DNA of 64,000 nucleotides. Origin: Lachnospiraceae bacterium. Lineage in GTDB: Bacteria > Bacillota > Clostridia > Lachnospirales > Lachnospiraceae. Made by a program: the position numbers and the translations under genes. Below the pieces are notes generated by a model, which worked only from the letters and a program-made list of their open reading frames with translations, was not told the DNA's origin and made no database searches. Each line of letters opens with the position of its first letter. The first letter of the stretch is position 1. Positions 59,444-64,000 of this stretch are shown here, piece after piece. The stretch covers positions 1 through 64,000 of the forward strand of contig JAFOEY010000044.1 in NCBI GenBank assembly GCA_017387565.1, in the 5' to 3' direction.

Positions 59444-62400
59444 TTGGATAAGTATGAATATAAGGTTCGTGCCGAAGAAATTAATTCCTTAATTGAACAG
59501 AAGAAATTTGCCGAAGCGGTAAAGATTGCAGATACGATTGACTGGCGCAGAGTAAAAAGTGCAAAAATGCTCTGTAAAGTCAGTGAACTGTATAAAATGA
59601 ATCGGCGTTATGAAGACAGTAAAGAGATCCTGTTATTGGCGGATGAACATCTGCCCAATTCGCGTAATATTATTTATTCTCTTTGTGAATTGAGTATCAA
59701 GCTGGAAGATTTGATTCCCGCGGTGGAATATTACAAACAGTTTGTGCAGATTGCTCCGAGAGATACCGGTCGATATATTTTGCAGTATCGTCTGTATGAA
59801 GCGCAGGATGTCAGCTTAGAAGAGCGTATCGCGGTATTAGAGGAATACAAAAAGCGTGATTACCGCGAAAAATGGGCATATGAACTGGCATATTTATATC
59901 ATCGTATTGGACTGGCTACCCGTTGTGTCGAAGAATGTGATGAACTGATTTTATGGTTTGGAGAAGGAAAATATGTCATAAAAGCCATGGAATTAAAAAT
60001 GCTTCATGCGCCTTTGACAACTTCCCAGCAGGAGAAATATGACCAGAGATTTGCATCTGAATCCAATGTTTACGTGGTTAAAAAGCCGGATGAGACAAAA
60101 GAAGCTGCGCTAGAGAAAGCGAATGCGGCTGCGCAGAAGATTTTGGAATCTGCAAGTGAACCGATTATGTCCTCCGTTTCCATGGAGACCATTCCGTCTA
60201 TGCCGATTCAGATTAAATCCGTAGAGGTATCCAATGCGCCTACAACCCGGATTCCCGCAAAGAAAGTAGAAGAAGAGGCAGCAAAGGAAGAGGAAGAGAT
60301 TAAGATTGATCTTCCACAGATTCCGTTGGCCGAATCCGGTGAAGAAGATTTTCAGATTAAAACGCCGGATATGGGCAAGTTTAACACCATCAATTTACAA
60401 AAAGAGCTTGCTAAGAATCTGGCCGCTGTGATGCAGCAGGAAGATATGGGTGCAATTGATGCAACTCGTGCTTTGCCAATTGATTCGCTTCAAAATATGA
60501 CCGAAGAAGAAATCAAGGAAGCAATGTCAGAAAACACTTCTGCTAAAGAACTCTCTAAAGAAGAACCGGATTCTGATCTGGCGCAGGAAGCCGATGAAAA
60601 AGAAGCAGATTCATCAGCGGATATTGCAGCAACAAAAGAGATGAAACCTCTTATGGATACTGCTGTAACAAGAGCAGTAATTGATGAAGTAAGAAAAGTG
60701 TTGGGCGAAGAACCCAGAGAAACTATCACAGAAGAAGATTTATTAAAATCCATGCTTGAAGGTAAAGAAGAAAATGATTCTGAGCCGATAGCAGAGGAAA
60801 AAGCGATTTCTGAAATGATTGCTGCGGAAGCTCAGAAAGTAGAAGTTATTCCTGAACCTTCTGTTGAAGAAATTAAGGAAGAAGAAAGCGCTCCAGAACC
60901 TATTATTGAAGAAGTAAAAGAAGAAACTATTCCCGAGCCGGTTGTTGAAGAAGTAAAAGAAGAAATTGCTCCCGAGCCGGTTGTTGAAGAAGTAAAAGAA
61001 GAAATTATTCCAAAGCCGGTTGTTGAGGAAGTGAAAGTAGAAGAAACTATCGCTGAACCGATTGTTGAGGGCGTGAAAGAAGAAATTGCTCCCGAGCCGA
61101 TTGTTGAGAAATTAAAAGTAGAAGAAACTATACCTGCACCGGTTGTCGAAGAAATAAAAGTAGAAGAAACTATACCCGAACCGGTTGTCGAGACTGTGCC
61201 GGTAAAAGAATCCATCCCTGCACCGGTTGCTGCAGTACAGCCGGTTGATCCGGATGCTCCGATTATTGAAAAACAAATTACAGGACAGTTGAGTTTCAAT
61301 GATATTGTGGCAGGTTGGGAAGAGACCAAAAAAGCTGCAGAAGAGCGCCGATTGGATGAAATGCGTAAAAAGGTCATGGCCCAGACTGGTCCGTTGCTTC
61401 AGGGGTTTGAAGCGCCGGTAAAGGAAGGTCTGCTTGACAGTATTGATATGATTACACCTGCCATCAAAGTATTTGATGAAAGTAATATACCGGCGGTAGA
61501 TCCGCTTATCACAGAAGATGATGAAGTTGAGGAGTTAACAGACATTCAGTCGGTTGGTGAAACAGAAGAGTTACCTGTCATTGAGGAAGAGAAACCGCAA
61601 GAACCTCAGCTTAGCGAATTTACTTTTAACACAGCAGAGATTAATAATATTGAAGAAAAGCTTCTTCATTCATTGGAACAGGCCAAAGATGATTTAAAAG
61701 ATCCGGAATTGGAGCCTATAAATCTTTCGGGAATATCCGTTACTGAGGAATTTGATAAAGATCTTGAACGCCAGATTTTAGAGGCATTAGAAGAAAAGGA
61801 AACGCAAAAGAAAGAAGGAAAAGAACCGCAGGATGATAAAAAATCCTTTGCGAATATTGAATTTACAATTACCGATTTGACTGAAGAAAAGGATGAAGTG
61901 AATAATAAAGAGAATCTGACAGAAACCGATTTGCCCCAAGTCGAAAAAGAAACCTTTTCCAAATCTTCTAAACGACAACTTTCCAAAGAAGAAAAAGAAT
62001 TGTTTGGAACAGTTGCAAAGACAAAAAAAGTTCAGGAGGAAATTGCCAATGTTATTGACAACATCAGTTTGGATCCGGCAGTAAGCAATATTGTTATTAC
62101 CGGTGAAAAAGGCGTTGGCACACTTGAACTGGCTAAAAATATTATTAAAGTAGTATCTGTGGAAAATAAAAATTTCTCCGGTCGAGTTGCAAAGGTTACA
62201 GGAGAGCAGTTAAACACAAGAAATATCGCAGATACCTTGAATGGATTGAATAATGGCGCACTTATCATTGAGCAGGCTGGTGATTTATCTGATTTTTCTT
62301 TGATTGCTATTGCCGACTATTTGAGAACGGCTCATAACGATGGTCTGATTATTTTTATGGAAGACAGTAAAAAGGCAATGGATACTCTCCTTGCAAAAGA

Positions 62401-62719
62401 TAATATGCCGCTTAATAGTTTCAATCTGCGGATTGATGTTGCAGCGCTGGATAATGATGGTCTGGTTAATTTCGGCAGAGAATATGCTTTGGAAAAAGAA
62501 TATGCCATTGATGAAATGGGTATGTTGGCATTGTATACCTGTATTGCCAATCGGCAGACCAGTCAGCATACTGTTACGGTTGAAGAGGTAAAACATATTG
62601 TGGATGAAGCAATCGCGAAATCAGAAAAGGGAAGTGTTTCCCATATCATGGATGTTATCTTGAAAAAGCGATATGATGATAATGATATGATTATTTTACG
62701 AGAGAAGGATTTCATATAA
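59444..62719 (+). CDS. Large TPR / Glu-Pro repeat / degenerate AAA protein
   Basis: About 1091 residues from TTG 59444 (TGAGGTGA site at 59430-59437; the GTG at 59435 overlaps that site). N-terminal ~200 residues are TPR-like helices (EEINSLIEQKKFAEAVKIAD, NRRYEDSKEILLLADEHLP). Residues ~470-600 are repeats of the type EPVVEEVKEEIAPEPV, an extended acidic stalk. The C-terminal ~230 residues look like an AAA ATPase: ITGEKGVGTLELAK stands where Walker A should be but lacks the Lys (T instead of K), and ALIIEQAGDLS where Walker B should be, so nucleotide hydrolysis is unlikely. Cytoplasmic, no signal or TM. Function unknown; seen beside glgB in related Clostridia, as far as I recall. Confidence 0.7.
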   Translation: MDKYEYKVRAEEINSLIEQKKFAEAVKIADTIDWRRVKSAKMLCKVSELYKMNRRYEDSKEILLLADEHLPNSRNIIYSLCELSIKLEDLIPAVEYYKQFVQIAPRDTGRYILQYRLYEAQDVSLEERIAVLEEYKKRDYREKWAYELAYLYHRIGLATRCVEECDELILWFGEGKYVIKAMELKMLHAPLTTSQQEKYDQRFASESNVYVVKKPDETKEAALEKANAAAQKILESASEPIMSSVSMETIPSMPIQIKSVEVSNAPTTRIPAKKVEEEAAKEEEEIKIDLPQIPLAESGEEDFQIKTPDMGKFNTINLQKELAKNLAAVMQQEDMGAIDATRALPIDSLQNMTEEEIKEAMSENTSAKELSKEEPDSDLAQEADEKEADSSADIAATKEMKPLMDTAVTRAVIDEVRKVLGEEPRETITEEDLLKSMLEGKEENDSEPIAEEKAISEMIAAEAQKVEVIPEPSVEEIKEEESAPEPIIEEVKEETIPEPVVEEVKEEIAPEPVVEEVKEEIIPKPVVEEVKVEETIAEPIVEGVKEEIAPEPIVEKLKVEETIPAPVVEEIKVEETIPEPVVETVPVKESIPAPVAAVQPVDPDAPIIEKQITGQLSFNDIVAGWEETKKAAEERRLDEMRKKVMAQTGPLLQGFEAPVKEGLLDSIDMITPAIKVFDESNIPAVDPLITEDDEVEELTDIQSVGETEELPVIEEEKPQEPQLSEFTFNTAEINNIEEKLLHSLEQAKDDLKDPELEPINLSGISVTEEFDKDLERQILEALEEKETQKKEGKEPQDDKKSFANIEFTITDLTEEKDEVNNKENLTETDLPQVEKETFSKSSKRQLSKEEKELFGTVAKTKKVQEEIANVIDNISLDPAVSNIVITGEKGVGTLELAKNIIKVVSVENKNFSGRVAKVTGEQLNTRNIADTLNGLNNGALIIEQAGDLSDFSLIAIADYLRTAHNDGLIIFMEDSKKAMDTLLAKDNMPLNSFNLRIDVAALDNDGLVNFGREYALEKEYAIDEMGMLALYTCIANRQTSQHTVTVEEVKHIVDEAIAKSEKGSVSHIMDVILKKRYDDNDMIILREKDFI

Positions 62720-62737
62720 ATAAACGGGGGTAAGCAG

Positions 62738-64000
62738 ATGGAAAATAACAAGGAATTAAATCCACTTTACATCACAGAGGCAGATCAATATATATTTGCC
62801 CAGGGATGTCATTACGAGATTTATAACAAAATGGGAGCGCATAAAACGGTAGAAAATGGGATAGAAGGAGTTTATTTTGCCGTATGGGCACCCAATGCAA
62901 AGTATGTCAACGTGGCAGGATCCTTTAATGACTGGGATATTTACCGGCATGAGTTGAAAAGATTGGGAGAAGGCGGTATTTATGCAGGATTTATTCCGGG
63001 GGTAAAAGAAGATGATTTGTATAAATATGTCATTACAACGCAGGATGGAAAGAAGCTTTACAAGGCAGATCCCTACGGTAATTATGCAGAGTTACGCCCG
63101 GGTAACGCATCAAAAGTGACAGATATTTCAAATTTTAAATGGACCGATAAACTCTGGATGGATGCAAAAGCCAATACAGACTGGAATAAGGAACCAATTG
63201 CCATTTATGAATGTCATATCGGATCATGGATGCGTCATCCCAGAGAAGATGAAGATGGTTTTTACAATTATCGCGAGTTTGCGGACCGCATTGTTACATA
63301 TTTGAAGGAAATGAAATATACGCATATTGAGTTGATGGGGATTGCAGAGCATCCTTTTGACGGCTCCTGGGGATATCAGGTAACGGGTTATTATGCTCCA
63401 ACCTCACGGTACGGAAAACCAGAGGATTTTATGTATCTGGTGAATCTGTTACATAAAAATAAAATTGGAGTCATTCTTGACTGGGTTCCCGCACATTTTC
63501 CCAGAGACGGATTTGGTCTTGCTAATTTCGATGGCACATGTCTTTATGAGCATCCCGATCCCAGACGTGGAGAGCATCCGGACTGGGGAACCAAGATTTT
63601 TAACTATGCCAGAAAAGAAGTAAGTAATTTCTTAATCGCGAATGCTATGTTCTGGGTTGAAAAATTCCATGTAGACGGTCTTCGTGTAGATGCCGTGGCA
63701 TCCATGTTGTATCTGGATTATGGAAAAAGGGATGGAGAATGGCTGGCAAATGAATACGGCAACAATAAGAATCTGGATGCCATTGAGTTTTTCCGTCATT
63801 TAAACAGCATCATGCAAAAGAGAAATCCCGGGACTTTGATGATTGCAGAAGAATCCACTGCATGGCCGATGGTAACAGGTGATACAAAAGAAGGCGGATT
63901 AGGATTTTCTTTCAAATGGAATATGGGTTGGATGCACGATTTCTGCGAATATATGAAGTTAGATCCCTTGTTCAGAAAGGACAATCACTACAAAATGACA
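62738..64000 (+). CDS. glgB: 1,4-alpha-glucan branching enzyme, 3' end outside window
   Basis: 421 codons open to the right edge. CBM48-type N-terminus (YFAVWAPNAKYVNVAGSFND), GH13 motifs: GVILDWVPAHFP (region I), DGLRVDAVASMLYLDYGKRD (region II with nucleophile Asp), IAEESTAWP (region III with Glu). Makes alpha-1,6 branches in glycogen. GGGGGTAAGC before ATG 62738, 18 bp after the previous gene, so probably co-transcribed. Confidence 0.95.
   Translation, partial: MENNKELNPLYITEADQYIFAQGCHYEIYNKMGAHKTVENGIEGVYFAVWAPNAKYVNVAGSFNDWDIYRHELKRLGEGGIYAGFIPGVKEDDLYKYVITTQDGKKLYKADPYGNYAELRPGNASKVTDISNFKWTDKLWMDAKANTDWNKEPIAIYECHIGSWMRHPREDEDGFYNYREFADRIVTYLKEMKYTHIELMGIAEHPFDGSWGYQVTGYYAPTSRYGKPEDFMYLVNLLHKNKIGVILDWVPAHFPRDGFGLANFDGTCLYEHPDPRRGEHPDWGTKIFNYARKEVSNFLIANAMFWVEKFHVDGLRVDAVASMLYLDYGKRDGEWLANEYGNNKNLDAIEFFRHLNSIMQKRNPGTLMIAEESTAWPMVTGDTKEGGLGFSFKWNMGWMHDFCEYMKLDPLFRKDNHYKMT

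Noticed and set aside
60832-61377. Long minus-strand ORF rich in Ser/Thr/Gly repeats
   Set aside because: Mirror of the Glu-Pro repeat region of the plus-strand 59444 gene; no start site, no family.

Overview
The window looks like the chromosome of a low-GC, anaerobic, spore-forming-lineage Firmicute, most likely a gut Lachnospiraceae/Clostridia member. The evidence is indirect: two DegV proteins, rubrerythrin, an indolepyruvate:ferredoxin oxidoreductase, a FeoA-FeoB fusion, a SpoVB-type flippase, Tn916-type recombination genes, strong AGGAGG ribosome sites and sigma-A promoters. No rRNA operon is present, so genus is not assigned.

Layout. 1-3.2 kb: the 3' end of a polymorphic-toxin locus (toxin tail, immunity gene, orphan toxin fragment, second immunity-like gene) interrupted by an IS110-family element whose transposase is frameshifted. 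3.3-9.2 kb: housekeeping genes (maf, GNAT, SpoVB-like flippase, aminopeptidase P, DegV). 9.5-16.7 kb: small XRE regulator plus membrane protein, trpS, and a TetR-RND efflux pair in which the RND protein carries a very long extracytoplasmic coiled-coil insertion. 16.9-22.5 kb: nickel-pincer cofactor genes larB, larE and larC, with a perfect 30-bp-armed palindromic element between larB and larE and a secreted sialidase with DUF4214-like repeats between larE and larC. 22.6-31 kb: second DegV, an acyl-CoA ligase plus iorAB cluster (aromatic 2-oxoacid oxidation), amidohydrolase, zinc-ribbon membrane protein, rubrerythrin. 31-38 kb: FeoA-FeoB, TetR regulator, frameshifted chemotaxis receptor, MATE transporter, frameshifted GNAT.

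38.1-42.6 kb is a patch of small accessory genes: XRE protein, a tRNA-like RNA, a type I holin-like toxin with a convergent antisense promoter, three related palindromes, a broken small gene, and a HigBA-type module whose toxin gene carries an in-frame stop while the antitoxin is intact.

42.7-56.8 kb is an integrated element of about 14.1 kb. It sits inside the 5' end of a low-molecular-weight protein tyrosine phosphatase (LMW-PTP) gene: 13 codons of the old gene start remain at the left end, and an intact gene start is rebuilt at the right end, with a 26/28-bp matching att region at both ends. Cargo, all on the + strand: ribbon-helix-helix regulator, C5 methyltransferase plus Sau3AI/MutH-type endonuclease, eukaryotic-like protein kinase, an iteron array with 52-bp period, primase-helicase, terminase small subunit, HK97-type major capsid protein, two excisionase-like proteins, a Tn916-type integrase, then a DUF2806-like protein and an EEP-family nuclease next to attR. 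It has no large terminase, portal, protease, tail or lysis genes, so it reads as a phage satellite rather than a prophage, with two cargo (probably defence) cassettes. This is the most interesting part of the window.

56.8-64 kb returns to core genome: LMW-PTP, tRNA-Lys(CTT), tatD, ksgA, a large TPR/Glu-Pro-repeat/degenerate-AAA protein and the 5' part of glgB, cut by the window edge. Three genes (IS110 transposase, chemotaxis receptor, GNAT) are each broken by what looks like one missing A in an A-run, which should be checked as possible sequence error.
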